Positions 24,805 through 35,112 of a DNA stretch of 62,204 nt are shown piece by piece; within the stretch, counting starts at the first letter, position 1; every line of letters begins with the position of its first letter. This DNA comes from Balneolaceae bacterium (GTDB taxonomy: Bacteria; Bacteroidota; Rhodothermia; Balneolales; Balneolaceae), in the NCBI GenBank assembly GCA_007134695.1, contig SLKI01000045.1:1-62204 (forward strand), given 5' to 3'. The notes beneath the pieces were generated by a model. The model saw nothing but the letters and a program-made list of their open reading frames with translations. It did not search any database and was not told the DNA's origin. Position numbers and translations under genes: made by a program.

Positions 24805-27800
24805 ATGCTACGCACTATTCTAAGTCTATTTCTACTGGTGACTTTTACATTTGCTGTTTCGGTCGGTAATTCAGCCACCGCACAGGGAGTGACGAGCGCC
24901 AACTTCAGCGGTGTTGTTACCGATTCCGAAGGAGAACCGCTGCCCGGAGCTACTGTCATTGCCCGGCACGAACCTTCAGGGACCGAATATGGTACTTCGA
25001 CCCGTGCAGATGGCCGATTCAATTTGCGAAATGTTCGAGTTGGAGGGCCCTATACCATCGAGGTCACTTTTATCGGATTCCGGTCTGCAAGTGAAGAAGA
25101 TGTCTACCTCGAACTTGGGCAGGATTATTCGATTAACTTTGAACTGGTCGATGAGGCGATGGAGCTTGGAGAGGTAGCCGTATTTGCCCAGCGTGATGCG
25201 ATCATTTCGGGAGACCGGTCCGGTACTCGATCCCGGGTCAGCCGCGATCAGCTTGATGCCATGCCCTCCATCAACCGGAGTATTCAGGACTATACCCGTT
25301 TGAGTCCGCAGGTCAGCGGAAACAACATTGCCGGCAGGAGTGGCAGAAGAAATGCGATCCAGATCGACGGAGTTACATTCGACGACCGGTTTGGCCTCGG
25401 AAGTGACGCAATTCCAACCATCGGGAATCCGATTTCGCTCGATGCCATTCAGGAGTTCCAGGTGGAGATCGCTCCCTTCGATGTCCGGCAGGGGAATTTT
25501 ACCGGCGGTGCTATCAATGCCGTTACCCGAAGCGGTACCAATACGCTGGAGGGTTCGGCCTATTTTTACGGTAGAAATGAGGGCCTGATCAGTGATCAAT
25601 TACTTGGCCAGGAGAGCCCGATCGATGACTTTAATGAATATCAGGCTGGTCTACGGCTGGGTGGTCCGATTATCGAAAATGAACTCTTCTTTTTTATAAA
25701 TGCAGAAATCAAGCGGGAGAACAGTCCTCTGTTTAACCTGCAGGAGTCGGGATTTTTCGGTTCGGCCGCGGAACTCGATCAAATCATCAATATCGCTCAA
25801 AACCAATATGGGTATGATCCCGGTGGTTATGGCCGGTTGACTCAGGATACGGATGACTGGAAGATATTTGCCAAGCTGGACTGGAATATGTCCGACAGAC
25901 ACAGGCTGACCTATCAGCAAAATCTGGTCAATGGATACGACGATCGAGGCATTTCACGGGGTCGTTTTACATTTACCCTGGATAATTACCAGTATCGTCA
26001 GCGAGGCAACCAGAGTAACTTCTCGCTTCAGATCAACAGTAACTGGGCAGACAACCTGGTAAGTGAGGCAAAGATCGCCTACACTCGACTTCGTCAGGAA
26101 GCTGATTTTGGGGACACCCGTTTCCCGAGTGTTCGTGTCGAAACACCGAGTGAAGTAAACGTCGACTTCGGAGTCGAACGGTTTCGGCATGCGAATCAGC
26201 TGGATCAGGACTATATTGAGCTCACAGCCAACCTGACCTATTTTACAGGTTCACATACTATTACTGTGGGTACAAACAACTATCTGAACCAGTTCAGAAA
26301 CCTGTTTATTCAGGACGCTCTGGGCACCTACACATTCCAGAATATGTACGACAGTGAGGGGAATCTGATCCAGAGCGGTATTGAGCGATTTGCTGCAGGA
26401 GCGCCCAACCGATATCAGTACAGCTATTCCACCGATGTATCCGAATTTGGACAACTGCCGGAAGCTAACTGGGGATACAATACGTTCGCCGTTTACGCCC
26501 AAAATGAGTGGATAGCTACGGACAGACTGAACCTGACTTTCGGACTGAGAGCCGATCTTGTCGTATTCCCGGATGATCCGCCAAGTAACCCCACATTTGC
26601 CCAGGATTTTCCCGGGTTCGACACCGGTAATGTACCGGACCCGGCACTTCAGCTGAATCCACGATTCGGTTTTAACTGGAATGATGGTACTACGCAGATC
26701 CGAGGGGGTGCAGGACTCTTCTCAGGTGGCGAACCCGGAGTATGGCTCTCCAACCAGTATAGCAATACCGGTGTGGACCTCGCACGTCTGGATGTCAGAC
26801 AGGATTTCCCCGATAACTTCTTCAGTCCGGATCCGGACAACCAGCCTCTTCCCGGAGATGCTCCGGGACTCGATCCAATCGAGACCACCGAGGTGAATAT
26901 TACCGATGAGGACTTCAAAATTAACCAGCTATTCCGGGGCAACCTTGCCGTTGAACGACGATTACCTTGGGATTTGGTCGGTACCGTGGAGTTTATCTAC
27001 AGCAACAACATTCACGATATCGACTACCAGAACCTGAATCTGGGTGATGAAAACACCAATGTCCGAACGGCAGACGGCCGCCCGTTCTTTGGTGACGTCG
27101 TAATTGACGAGAATGGGAATCCCCAATTCAGTCCGAGATCTCAAAGTCCCAACTTTACAAATGTATTGTTACTCACAAACACGAACGAAGGGTATCAGTA
27201 CAGCATTACAGCTCAGCTTCGCCGTGAATTCCGCGAAGGGTGGTTTGGAGATATATCCTACACCTACTCAGACGGCAAGTCAATAAACGACGGTACCTCG
27301 AGCCGTGCGATCTCAAATTGGCAGTTCAACGAGGTGATGGGAGACCCCAATAATGCATCACTCGGGCGCTCTACCCACATTACCCCTCACAGATTTCTTG
27401 CCAGTGCTTCCTACAGGTTCGACTACGGACGTAATTCAACCATCTTTTCGGTTATTTACGAAGGCCGGCAGGGCCGTCCCTATCACTATGCCTACTTCAC
27501 ACCGGGCTTTGTAAGCTTTAGTGCAAACGGCGACTACAGGGGAGGTAACGATCTCGTTTATGTACCGGCCAGCAGAGATGATGTGAATCTTGTTGACGGT
27601 GATTGGGACGAGCTGGAAAAGTTCATCGAAGAAAACCCGGCTCTCAAAGATTACCGCGGACAGATTACCCCGAGAGGTGCCGGAAATCAGCCCTGGTTTA
27701 ACCAGTTCGATATCCGGGTAACCCAGCAGATCCGTACAACCGGAAATCAGTCTCTCGAGTTGACTTTCGATGTACTGAACTTTGGCAACATGCTTGGTAA

Positions 27801-28029
27801 CCTGCTTGGAAGAGATGAGTGGGGCGTTGAGCGTTTTGCATCATTCGGTGCCGTTACCGAGATTACTTTCCTCGGTTATGACGCAGAAGAGCTGTCCGAC
27901 GGAACCATTGAGTTGACTCCGCGAATCGGGTTCGACCGGGATCGAGTGCCCGAAAACATCGATCAATTCAGTGTCTCCAACACGAACTCACGCTGGAGGG
28001 CACAACTGGGTGTCCGTTACAACTTCTGA
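24805..28029 (+). CDS. TonB-dependent receptor, Oar-like
   Basis: About 1,074 aa, an outer-membrane receptor. The ATG at 24805 starts a clean signal peptide (MLRTILSLFLLVTFTFAVSVGNSATAQ). Residues about 32-110 form a carboxypeptidase-regulatory-like beta-sandwich (SGVVTDSEGEPLPGATVI ... GFRS), then a plug domain (LDAMPSINRSIQDYTRLSPQ, IQIDGVTFDDRFG) and a large 22-strand-type barrel ending in RWRAQLGVRYNF with terminal Phe. The layout matches Oar/OmpA-related TonB receptors; the ligand is unknown. No SusD partner lies downstream, which argues against a polysaccharide-utilisation pair. A strong intrinsic terminator follows 60 bases after the stop. Confidence 0.93.
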   Translation: MLRTILSLFLLVTFTFAVSVGNSATAQGVTSANFSGVVTDSEGEPLPGATVIARHEPSGTEYGTSTRADGRFNLRNVRVGGPYTIEVTFIGFRSASEEDVYLELGQDYSINFELVDEAMELGEVAVFAQRDAIISGDRSGTRSRVSRDQLDAMPSINRSIQDYTRLSPQVSGNNIAGRSGRRNAIQIDGVTFDDRFGLGSDAIPTIGNPISLDAIQEFQVEIAPFDVRQGNFTGGAINAVTRSGTNTLEGSAYFYGRNEGLISDQLLGQESPIDDFNEYQAGLRLGGPIIENELFFFINAEIKRENSPLFNLQESGFFGSAAELDQIINIAQNQYGYDPGGYGRLTQDTDDWKIFAKLDWNMSDRHRLTYQQNLVNGYDDRGISRGRFTFTLDNYQYRQRGNQSNFSLQINSNWADNLVSEAKIAYTRLRQEADFGDTRFPSVRVETPSEVNVDFGVERFRHANQLDQDYIELTANLTYFTGSHTITVGTNNYLNQFRNLFIQDALGTYTFQNMYDSEGNLIQSGIERFAAGAPNRYQYSYSTDVSEFGQLPEANWGYNTFAVYAQNEWIATDRLNLTFGLRADLVVFPDDPPSNPTFAQDFPGFDTGNVPDPALQLNPRFGFNWNDGTTQIRGGAGLFSGGEPGVWLSNQYSNTGVDLARLDVRQDFPDNFFSPDPDNQPLPGDAPGLDPIETTEVNITDEDFKINQLFRGNLAVERRLPWDLVGTVEFIYSNNIHDIDYQNLNLGDENTNVRTADGRPFFGDVVIDENGNPQFSPRSQSPNFTNVLLLTNTNEGYQYSITAQLRREFREGWFGDISYTYSDGKSINDGTSSRAISNWQFNEVMGDPNNASLGRSTHITPHRFLASASYRFDYGRNSTIFSVIYEGRQGRPYHYAYFTPGFVSFSANGDYRGGNDLVYVPASRDDVNLVDGDWDELEKFIEENPALKDYRGQITPRGAGNQPWFNQFDIRVTQQIRTTGNQSLELTFDVLNFGNMLGNLLGRDEWGVERFASFGAVTEITFLGYDAEELSDGTIELTPRIGFDRDRVPENIDQFSVSNTNSRWRAQLGVRYNF

Positions 28030-28091
28030 TGAAGGAGTTGCAAGAGTGCTGATATCTGTTTGATGCAGGTTGATAACACCATATAGTTTAC

Positions 28092-28123
28092 GGGGCGGCT
28101 GTTACAGGCAGTCGCCCCTTTTT
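28092..28123 (+). terminator. intrinsic terminator after the TonB receptor gene
   Basis: GGGGCGGCTG (28092-28101), a 7-base loop and CAGTCGCCCC (28109-28118) pair over ten positions with one G-T wobble and are followed directly by TTTTT. It ends the receptor transcript before the NPP-like gene. Confidence 0.92.
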
Positions 28124-28191
28124 CATTTTCAATTATTGAGCCTGGGAGGAGGGGTTAAACTCATCTCAGAACTCAATCAGAATCAGGAACC

Positions 28192-29439
28192 ATGAATAGA
28201 TTCTTTCAACTGAATACGGCAGGCCTGTTGCTCCTGTTAATACTGTTCACCTCGTGCGAGCAAGCTGCTGAAACCGTGCCGGTGGATATTTCGGAAAAGC
28301 CACCTGTACTGCTGATCTCGATTGACGGATTGATGCCGGAATATCTGGAGCGAAACGATACTCCCCATTTCGACCGGATTGCAGAAAACGGGGTGAAGGC
28401 TGAGTCGCTGAAGCCCGTCTTCCCTACAAAAACGTTTCCGACTCACTATTCGATGGTTACCGGCCTCTACCCCGAGGAACACGGGATCATCTCCAATTCA
28501 TTTTACGACTTTGAACTGGATGCACAGTTCAGTTACGGACCTCCGGAAGAGGGGCCGGAAGATAACCTCTGGTGGGGAGGAGAACCGATCTGGGTGACGG
28601 TTGAGAAGCAATCCGGCAGGTCGGCAACGATGTTCTGGGTGGGGTCCGACTCGGAAATATCTGGAGTGCGCCCGACCCGTTACCTGGATTACGACGGCTC
28701 GTTGCCGAATAATGCCCGTGTCGACTCGGTTGTAAGCTGGCTCGACCCTGAAGGGGAGGTTCAGGCAGATTTTGCGACCCTCTATCACAGTGATGTGGAC
28801 AGTTATGGGCACCGGTACGGACCGAATTCACCCGAAGTAGATCAACAGGTCCTTGAAGCAGACCGATGGCTCGGATATCTGTTCGATAGGCTCAAGGAGG
28901 CAGGTCTGATCGATTCGATCCATCTGATTCTCGTATCTGATCACGGAATGGCAGAACTTTCTGAAGAACGAGTTATTTTTCTGGATGAGTTGATCGACCT
29001 GGATCGGGTTGATATGATCGATTGGTCTCCGGTGGCGATGATCCGGCCGGAGGAGGGAGCTGTGCAGGAGATCTATGAAGAGCTGAAATCGAAGGAGGAG
29101 CACTATACAGTTTATCTTCGGGAGGAACTGCCGGATCGTTACCACTTTCGTAACCACTACCGCATCCCCGAAATTCTTATGATCGCCGATCTGGGATACA
29201 CTATCACCAGCCGACCTTTTTTCCAGGAGCGGGGACTTATTGCCGGGAATCACGGTTATGACCCGGAACTGCCCGAAATGCATGCAGTTTTTCTGGCATC
29301 CGGCCCGCAGATCTTGTCAAATGAGCGTGTCGGTACACTGGACAGCATTCACCTCTACGAACTGATGTGTCATTTGCTCGGCCTGGAACCTTCACCGAAC
29401 TCCGGATCTCTCGATTCTGTTCGGCATATATTACGCTGA
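28192..29439 (+). CDS. NPP-like alkaline phosphatase superfamily lipoprotein
   Basis: A 415-aa ectonucleotide pyrophosphatase/phosphodiesterase-family protein. The N-terminus is a lipoprotein signal (LLLLILFTSC, lipid cysteine C22), so it is anchored in the cell envelope. Metal-site motifs are LISIDGLMPEYL, VSDHGM and GNHGYDPELPEMHAVFLASGP; the nucleophile is T81 in PTKTFPTHYSMVTGLYPEEHGI. The family consensus is TFPNH, and here the metal-site-adjacent Asn is Thr (T84), so substrate preference may differ. It probably cleaves phosphodiesters or pyrophosphates of nucleotides or lipids in the periplasm. It sits between two unrelated transcripts. Confidence 0.88.
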   Translation: MNRFFQLNTAGLLLLLILFTSCEQAAETVPVDISEKPPVLLISIDGLMPEYLERNDTPHFDRIAENGVKAESLKPVFPTKTFPTHYSMVTGLYPEEHGIISNSFYDFELDAQFSYGPPEEGPEDNLWWGGEPIWVTVEKQSGRSATMFWVGSDSEISGVRPTRYLDYDGSLPNNARVDSVVSWLDPEGEVQADFATLYHSDVDSYGHRYGPNSPEVDQQVLEADRWLGYLFDRLKEAGLIDSIHLILVSDHGMAELSEERVIFLDELIDLDRVDMIDWSPVAMIRPEEGAVQEIYEELKSKEEHYTVYLREELPDRYHFRNHYRIPEILMIADLGYTITSRPFFQERGLIAGNHGYDPELPEMHAVFLASGPQILSNERVGTLDSIHLYELMCHLLGLEPSPNSGSLDSVRHILR

Positions 29440-29516
29440 AATGATGAATTGAGGGTTGATTCTTAATAGATATTGAAATAGTATCCAACGCTGATTCAAA
29501 GAGCAAAAAAGACACC

Positions 29517-29855
29517 ATGGCTTACGTAGTAACTGAACCCTGTATTAATTGTAAATATACTAACTGTGCAGCTGTCTGCCCGGTTGATGCGTTTCGGGAA
29601 GGCCCCAACTTTTTGACGATCGATCCGCTGGAGTGTATAGACTGTGATGCGTGTGTCCCGGAGTGCCCTGTCGAAGCGATTTATCCAGACGATGAAGTGC
29701 CTGAAGAGTGGGAGCACTACATTGAACTGAATGAGAGGCTCGCCGAATCATGGGAAGATCGTCTGATCAACGAGACTCAGGATCCCCTGCCGGATGCTGA
29801 CGAATGGGCGGAGAAAAAAGACAAACTGGATCTTTTAAAGGAAGACTGGGATTGA
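29517..29855 (+). CDS. fdxA: ferredoxin, FdxA (7Fe/8Fe) family
   Basis: A 112-aa electron carrier. Cysteines C9, C17 and C21 with C40, C43, C46 and C50 fit the 3Fe-4S plus 4Fe-4S arrangement of Azotobacter ferredoxin I, and the C-terminal EEWEHYIELNERLAESW matches the FdxA tail. The free cysteine of the VDCF segment in FdI is alanine (VDAF, A25). C12 is an additional cysteine in the first motif, so an 8Fe form cannot be excluded. No partner oxidoreductase is adjacent; folP follows 62 bases downstream. Confidence 0.92.
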   Translation: MAYVVTEPCINCKYTNCAAVCPVDAFREGPNFLTIDPLECIDCDACVPECPVEAIYPDDEVPEEWEHYIELNERLAESWEDRLINETQDPLPDADEWAEKKDKLDLLKEDWD

Positions 29856-29917
29856 GTTTGGACCCCGGCCGGTTCCTTTTCGGCCGGAAACCGTGACCTG
29901 AAAATTTCGGAGAAGAG

Positions 29918-30778
29918 ATGAATGAAGTGTCCGGAGATCGGATCTTCAGGGCCAGAGATCGAATACTCGATCTTGCTCGTCCTGTGGTCATGGGAATCTT
30001 GAATACGACTCCCGACTCCTTTTCCGATGGGGGGCGCTATCAAACTGTAGAAGAAGCCCTGGGTCAAATCGCTTCCATGGTAGAAGCAGGTGCGGAGATC
30101 ATCGATGTAGGCGGGGAGTCGACGCGGCCCGGATCCGATCCCGTTTCGCTTGAAGAAGAGATGGAGCGGGTCCTGCCTGTTCTCCGGCAAGCTGTCGGAA
30201 CATTCGACGAAGTACTCTTTTCAATCGATACGACCAAGTATGAAGTTGCCTCAGATGCTCTCGAAGCTGGAGTGCATATCGTCAACGATGTCAGCGGATT
30301 AAAGAAAGAACCCCGGCTTGCCAAACTTTGTTCTGACTATGAGGCCGGGTACATTCTTATGCACAGTCAGGGCGACCCGAAGACGATGCAGAATGATCCT
30401 GATTATGAAGATGTCATCGGCGATCTGAAAAACTTTTTTGAAAAACAGATCGCGATTTTGCAAAAGGAGGGCGTCGATCGCATCATACTGGATCCAGGAA
30501 TCGGGTTCGGAAAAAAGCTGGAACACAATCTCGAAATTATAAATGGCCTGGACCAGTTCCTTGATTTCGGCTTTCCATTGATGGTTGGAGCTTCACGAAA
30601 GTCGATGATTGGCCGGCTTCTCGACAATCGGCCGGTGGATGAGCGGTTGGCTGGAACCCTTGCAGTCCATTATCATTGTTTGATGAAAGGGGCACTTCTG
30701 CTCCGGGTTCATGACGTTCAGGAGGCAAAAGATTCAATTCGTATCTTTACGGCGATACAGCAGGCGGAAAAGCAGTAA
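29918..30778 (+). CDS. folP: dihydropteroate synthase
   Basis: A 286-aa TIM-barrel enzyme joining p-aminobenzoate and hydroxymethyl-dihydropterin pyrophosphate in folate synthesis, the sulfonamide target. The pterin loop is VVMGILNTTPDSFSDGG, followed by DVGGESTRPGSDPVSLEEEMERV, LDPGIGFGKKLEHNL and GASRKSMIG. Length is typical. It is followed by cdaA 166 bases downstream, a gene order that recurs in Bacteroidota. Confidence 0.97.
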   Translation: MNEVSGDRIFRARDRILDLARPVVMGILNTTPDSFSDGGRYQTVEEALGQIASMVEAGAEIIDVGGESTRPGSDPVSLEEEMERVLPVLRQAVGTFDEVLFSIDTTKYEVASDALEAGVHIVNDVSGLKKEPRLAKLCSDYEAGYILMHSQGDPKTMQNDPDYEDVIGDLKNFFEKQIAILQKEGVDRIILDPGIGFGKKLEHNLEIINGLDQFLDFGFPLMVGASRKSMIGRLLDNRPVDERLAGTLAVHYHCLMKGALLLRVHDVQEAKDSIRIFTAIQQAEKQ

Positions 30779-30944
30779 CCCGGTAATCGAAGTATCTATA
30801 TGATATTGAAAGATTTTAGGTCAACTTCCAGTTGATTGGGACGATAATAGAAAATAATCGAACCATTAAATTGCCGAGAATGAGACCTGAAGGTCGGATT
30901 TGATGTATATTCACATAATGTTCAATCCTTAAATATATGTACCC

Positions 30945-31766
30945 TTGATCCCGATTGGATTTCTTGAGTTTGGAATTACAGATCTGGTCGAGACACTGGT
31001 CATTGCACTGGTGCTCTATTACCTCTACAGGTGGGTACGAGGGACGTTTGCCATTCAGGCGGCACTGCTGCTGGTATTCATTTTACTAATCAACGCAGCC
31101 GTCAGTATCCTCGGACTTTCTACGCTCAATTTTATCCTGCGAAGCATTCTCGATGTTGGTGTTTTAGCGGTATTTATCATTTTTCAACCGGAGATCCGAA
31201 AACTTCTCTATACACTCGGACAGAACACGACCCTTGACAAGATTTTTGGCAGAAGCAGTACACTGTCTGTGGTTGAGGAGGTAGTTGAAGCGGTCCGAAA
31301 CATGTCGCACAGCAAAACCGGTGCACTGATCGTTTTTGCACGCAGCTCATCTCTTCAAGATCTGGTAGATGTGGGTATACGTCTCGATGCGCGTGTCAAG
31401 TCAGAGCTTCTGGAAACCATCTTTAAAAAAGAGAGTCCGCTCCACGATGGTGCGGTCATTATTCGCAACAACCGAATTGTAGCGGCAAGCTGCTATCTGC
31501 CGATTTCGCAAAATCCCAATATCTCCTCGGTCTTCGGAACCCGGCATCGGGCGGCAGTGGGAATCAGCGAAACGAATAATGTTTTTGTTATTGTCGTATC
31601 GGAAGAGACAGGCAGAATCTCGATCGCCCGCAATGGCAATCTGACCAGCGGCCTCTCGATCCAGAAACTACGCTCCGAAATGGAGGAGACGTTCGGTTCG
31701 GAACAGATGGCCGAAGAAGAAGTGGGTTTCAGCGCGGAAAAAAGTGATCTGGAGATGAAAGCGTAA
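30945..31766 (+). CDS. cdaA: diadenylate cyclase CdaA
   Basis: A 273-aa membrane enzyme that makes cyclic di-AMP from two ATP. Three hydrophobic helices in the first 90 residues (LVETLVIALVLYYLYRW, IQAALLLVFILLINAAVSIL, LDVGVLAVFIIFQ) precede the DAC domain with its DGA (about residue 168) and RHR (about residue 196) motifs. The start is TTG; the nearby ATG at 30937 is out of frame. c-di-AMP usually controls osmolyte and potassium balance, which fits a saline habitat and the MscS channel found upstream. Confidence 0.95.
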   Translation: MIPIGFLEFGITDLVETLVIALVLYYLYRWVRGTFAIQAALLLVFILLINAAVSILGLSTLNFILRSILDVGVLAVFIIFQPEIRKLLYTLGQNTTLDKIFGRSSTLSVVEEVVEAVRNMSHSKTGALIVFARSSSLQDLVDVGIRLDARVKSELLETIFKKESPLHDGAVIIRNNRIVAASCYLPISQNPNISSVFGTRHRAAVGISETNNVFVIVVSEETGRISIARNGNLTSGLSIQKLRSEMEETFGSEQMAEEEVGFSAEKSDLEMKA

Positions 31767-31807
31767 ATAATTTTTTACCAGTCTTGATCTGCTCATGATA
31801 TTTCGAG

Positions 31808-32890
31808 CTATTTGTTAAAAATCTCCAACAGCTGATCTGCTGCACTGAACGGGCTGGTTTCTCCCTTGCGAACCTGGTCTTTTAAAACAGGCAGTTGTTT
31901 TTTCACCTTTTCATGCTGCTGGAATCGATCCTGCAGCTCCCGTTCAATCACTTCATTCATCCAGTCGATCGCTTGCTCTTCGCGACGTTTTGAAAACCAT
32001 CCTCCCGCTCGGCTTTGGTCGATATAGGATCGGGCCTTCTCCCAAATCTTCTCAACACCTTCATTTTCAAGAGCTGAACAAAGCATTACGGGCGGCACCC
32101 ATCCCGACGGCTGAGGGGGAAAGAGTGAGAGAGCATTCTCATAATCTCTTTTGGCTCGCTCAGCATCGGTTCTGTTGGCCTTTTCTGCCTTGTTGATGGC
32201 AACCATGTCTGCCATCTCCACAATTCCTCGTTTGATCCCCTGAAGTTCGTCGCCGGCACCGGGGATTAAAAGGAGCAGAAAGAGATCCACCATAGAGTGA
32301 ACCAGGGTTTCGGACTGGCCGACTCCAACTGTTTCCACAAAGATGACGTTAAATCCCGCTGCCTCACAGAGCAGGAGCGTTTCCCGTGTCGTCCGGGCTA
32401 CACCGCCCAGAGAACCGGATGTCGGAGAGGGGCGTACATAAGCTTTCGGATGTGAGGAGAGCGTTCTCATACGGGTTTTGTCGGCCAGAATACTACCGCC
32501 CGTGCGGCTGCTGCTCGGGTCGATAGCCAGAACCGCCGGTTTCATCTCCTTCTCGAGAAGTATCGACCCCATCGACTCGATAAAGGTGCTCTTGCCTACA
32601 CCCGGAACCCCGGTAATTCCGATCCGGATGCTGTCACCTGTGTGGGGAAGGCACTTTTCCAGGATCTGTTCTCCTTTAGCTCTGTGCAACTCTTTTCTGC
32701 TTTCCAGCAGGGTGATGGCTTGAGAAAGGGAGGGGCGGTTACCATCAAGAATCGCCTCGACAAAATGGTCCACCGTCTTCTCATCCCGCTTCCTGACTTT
32801 ATAGTCCGGATTGACTGAACCGGGAGAATCGTTGTTATTCCCGTCCCGCTGTCTGCTTTGATTCTCTTTGTCGGATTCCGGTCTGTTCAT
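31808..32890 (-). CDS. meaB: MeaB, methylmalonyl-CoA mutase-associated GTPase
   Basis: A 360-aa G3E-family P-loop GTPase that gates adenosylcobalamin loading and protects methylmalonyl-CoA mutase. Walker A is GVPGVGKST, followed by DPSSSRTGGSILADKTRM and NKAEKANRTDAERAK as the guanine-specificity region. A polar N-terminal extension of about 35 residues is present. The gene starts eight bases after the mutB stop, so the chaperone is co-expressed with its client. It converges with cdaA. Confidence 0.93.
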   Translation of the reverse strand: MNRPESDKENQSRQRDGNNNDSPGSVNPDYKVRKRDEKTVDHFVEAILDGNRPSLSQAITLLESRKELHRAKGEQILEKCLPHTGDSIRIGITGVPGVGKSTFIESMGSILLEKEMKPAVLAIDPSSSRTGGSILADKTRMRTLSSHPKAYVRPSPTSGSLGGVARTTRETLLLCEAAGFNVIFVETVGVGQSETLVHSMVDLFLLLLIPGAGDELQGIKRGIVEMADMVAINKAEKANRTDAERAKRDYENALSLFPPQPSGWVPPVMLCSALENEGVEKIWEKARSYIDQSRAGGWFSKRREEQAIDWMNEVIERELQDRFQQHEKVKKQLPVLKDQVRKGETSPFSAADQLLEIFNK

Positions 32891-32898
32891 CGGTTTTT

Positions 32899-35112
32899 TC
32901 AGGCTGAGTTGTCCTGCTCAAGCAGCAGTTCCAAAAGGTTGACAGCGGCTTCGGCAATCACCGTCCCCGGCCCGAAAACAGCGGCCACTCCGTGGTCATA
33001 GAGATATTGGTAGTCCCTCGATGGAATGACGCCACCGACTACGACAACAATATCGCCTCGACCCAGCTCTTCCAGCTCCCTGATCAGTTCGGGAATCAAC
33101 TTCTTGTGGCCGGCTGCCAGGCTGGAGACTCCAAGAATGTGAACATCATTTTCCACCGCCTGACGGGCCGCTTCGGCCGGAGTCTGAAACAATGGGCCGA
33201 TATCGACGTCAAAACCGAGATCGGCAAAACTGGTCGAGATCACCTTGGCTCCGCGGTCATGGCCATCCTGGCCGATCTTGGCCACCATAATGCGGGGCCG
33301 CCGTCCCTGCTGTTGCTCAAAACGGTCGGCAAGATCCCGAGCCTTTTTAAATTCGTGGTTGTCATCAATTTCGGAAGAATACACGCCGCTGATTGCTTTC
33401 GAGGTTGCCTGATAGCGGCCGAAGACCTTCTCCATCGCCTCGGAGATCTCACCCAGGCTTGCACGTTTCCGGGCTGCCTCGACCGCCTGTTCGAGCAGAT
33501 TGCCATTTCCGGTTTCGGCTGTTTTGGTAATTGCTTCCAATGCTTGCTCAACTACTTGATCATCCCGTTCGGATCGCAATTTCCGAAGCCGTTCCATCTG
33601 GGCTCTTCGAACCTTTTCGTTATCCACTTCCAGAATATCAATCGGTTCTTCTTTTTCCAACCGGAATCGGTTAACACCGACGATCATCTCCTTGCCGCTG
33701 TCGATTCGGGCCTGTTTTCTGGCGGCTGCCTCTTCGATACGCATTTTGGGCAGTCCCTCCTCGATCGCATTAGCCATTCCGCCGAGCTGCTCAACCTCTT
33801 CGATATGTTTCCAAGCCCGGCGTGCCAGCCGGTCGGTCAGGGTTTCGACATACCAGGAGCCGGCCCACGGGTCGATCGCCCGGGTAATTCCGGTCTCCTC
33901 TTGCAGGTAAAGCTGGGTATTTCGGGCGATACGCGCCGAATAGTCGGTAGGAAGGGCGATCGCTTCATCCAGAGCGTTGGTGTGGAGCGACTGCGTATGA
34001 CCAAGGGCGGCAGCGAGCGCTTCAATACAGGTGCGGGAGACATTATTAAAGGGGTCCTGCTCGGTGAGACTCCATCCCGAAGTCTGGCAGTGAGTCCGCA
34101 GCATTAGCGATTTCCGGTTATTCGGATCAAACTGTTTCATCAGTTTTGCCCAGAGCATTCTGCCGGCCCGCAGCTTGGCGATCTCCATAAAATGATTCAT
34201 CCCGACTGCCCAGAAAAAGGAGATTCTCGGAGCAAAGTCGTCGATCTTAAGGCCCGCATCAAGCCCGGCACGCACATATTCAAGTCCGTCGGCCAGAGTA
34301 TAGGCCAGCTCGATATCAGCCGGTGCCCCTGCCTCATGCATATGGTAACCGCTGACACTGATGGAGTTGAATTTCGGCATCTTTCGGGAGATGTACTCAA
34401 AGATATCGCTGATGATCCGCATGGAGGGTTCCGGCGGATAGATATAGGTGTTACGCACCATGAACTCCTTCAGGATGTCGTTTTGAATCGTTCCTTTCAG
34501 CTTTTCCGTCGACACTCCCTGCTCTTCGGCAGTCACAATATAGAAAGCCATGATCGGGATGACCGCCCCGTTCATTGTCATCGAGACCGACATCTTGTCG
34601 AGAGGTATTCCGTCAAATAGAATTTTCATATCGAGGATCGAGTCGATCGCCACTCCCGCTTTGCCCACATCCCCTTCGACCCTCGGGTGATCCGAGTCGT
34701 AACCCCGATGGGTTGCCAGGTCGAAAGCTACACTTAGGCCTTTCTGGCCGGCTGCCAGGTTTCGCCGGTAAAATGCGTTCGACTCTTCGGCAGTGGAAAA
34801 ACCGGCGTATTGCCGAATGGTCCAGGGGCGTGTGGTATACATGGTCGGGTAAGGTCCGCCGAGATAGGGAGGGAAACCGGATGTAAAACGAAGATGCTCC
34901 AGCCCTTCGGCATCCTCTTTCACATAGTATGGTTTGATCTGGATCTGTTCGGCTGTGTTGAACACCGACTCCTGTTTAGGCCCGCCGGAACGCTCCGTGT
35001 CTTGCTTCTGGCCATCGGCAGAACCTGGCTTTGCCGAAGTCCTCTCGGAAGCTTGCTGACGAAGAGATTCATAAGGGATGGCATCGAAATCCGGTCGTTT
35101 TGTTTTCTTCAT
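32899..35112 (-). CDS. mutB: methylmalonyl-CoA mutase, catalytic large subunit
   Basis: A 737-aa adenosylcobalamin enzyme interconverting (R)-methylmalonyl-CoA and succinyl-CoA. The TIM-barrel substrate domain spans about 60-560 ([43 protein letters not shown] [11 protein letters not shown]), and the C-terminal B12-binding domain has the DxHxxG motif in [12 protein letters not shown] followed by GVSSLAAGH and VVVGGVIP. It overlaps mutA by four bases (ATGA) and precedes meaB. The enzyme closes the propionyl-CoA pathway. No epimerase gene is seen nearby. Confidence 0.97.
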   Translation of the reverse strand: MKKTKRPDFDAIPYESLRQQASERTSAKPGSADGQKQDTERSGGPKQESVFNTAEQIQIKPYYVKEDAEGLEHLRFTSGFPPYLGGPYPTMYTTRPWTIRQYAGFSTAEESNAFYRRNLAAGQKGLSVAFDLATHRGYDSDHPRVEGDVGKAGVAIDSILDMKILFDGIPLDKMSVSMTMNGAVIPIMAFYIVTAEEQGVSTEKLKGTIQNDILKEFMVRNTYIYPPEPSMRIISDIFEYISRKMPKFNSISVSGYHMHEAGAPADIELAYTLADGLEYVRAGLDAGLKIDDFAPRISFFWAVGMNHFMEIAKLRAGRMLWAKLMKQFDPNNRKSLMLRTHCQTSGWSLTEQDPFNNVSRTCIEALAAALGHTQSLHTNALDEAIALPTDYSARIARNTQLYLQEETGITRAIDPWAGSWYVETLTDRLARRAWKHIEEVEQLGGMANAIEEGLPKMRIEEAAARKQARIDSGKEMIVGVNRFRLEKEEPIDILEVDNEKVRRAQMERLRKLRSERDDQVVEQALEAITKTAETGNGNLLEQAVEAARKRASLGEISEAMEKVFGRYQATSKAISGVYSSEIDDNHEFKKARDLADRFEQQQGRRPRIMVAKIGQDGHDRGAKVISTSFADLGFDVDIGPLFQTPAEAARQAVENDVHILGVSSLAAGHKKLIPELIRELEELGRGDIVVVVGGVIPSRDYQYLYDHGVAAVFGPGTVIAEAAVNLLELLLEQDNSA

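Noticed and set aside
32992..34107. 371-codon plus-strand frame inside mutB
   Set aside because: Antisense shadow of mutB. The protein has no recognisable features, whereas mutB has complete catalytic and B12 motifs.
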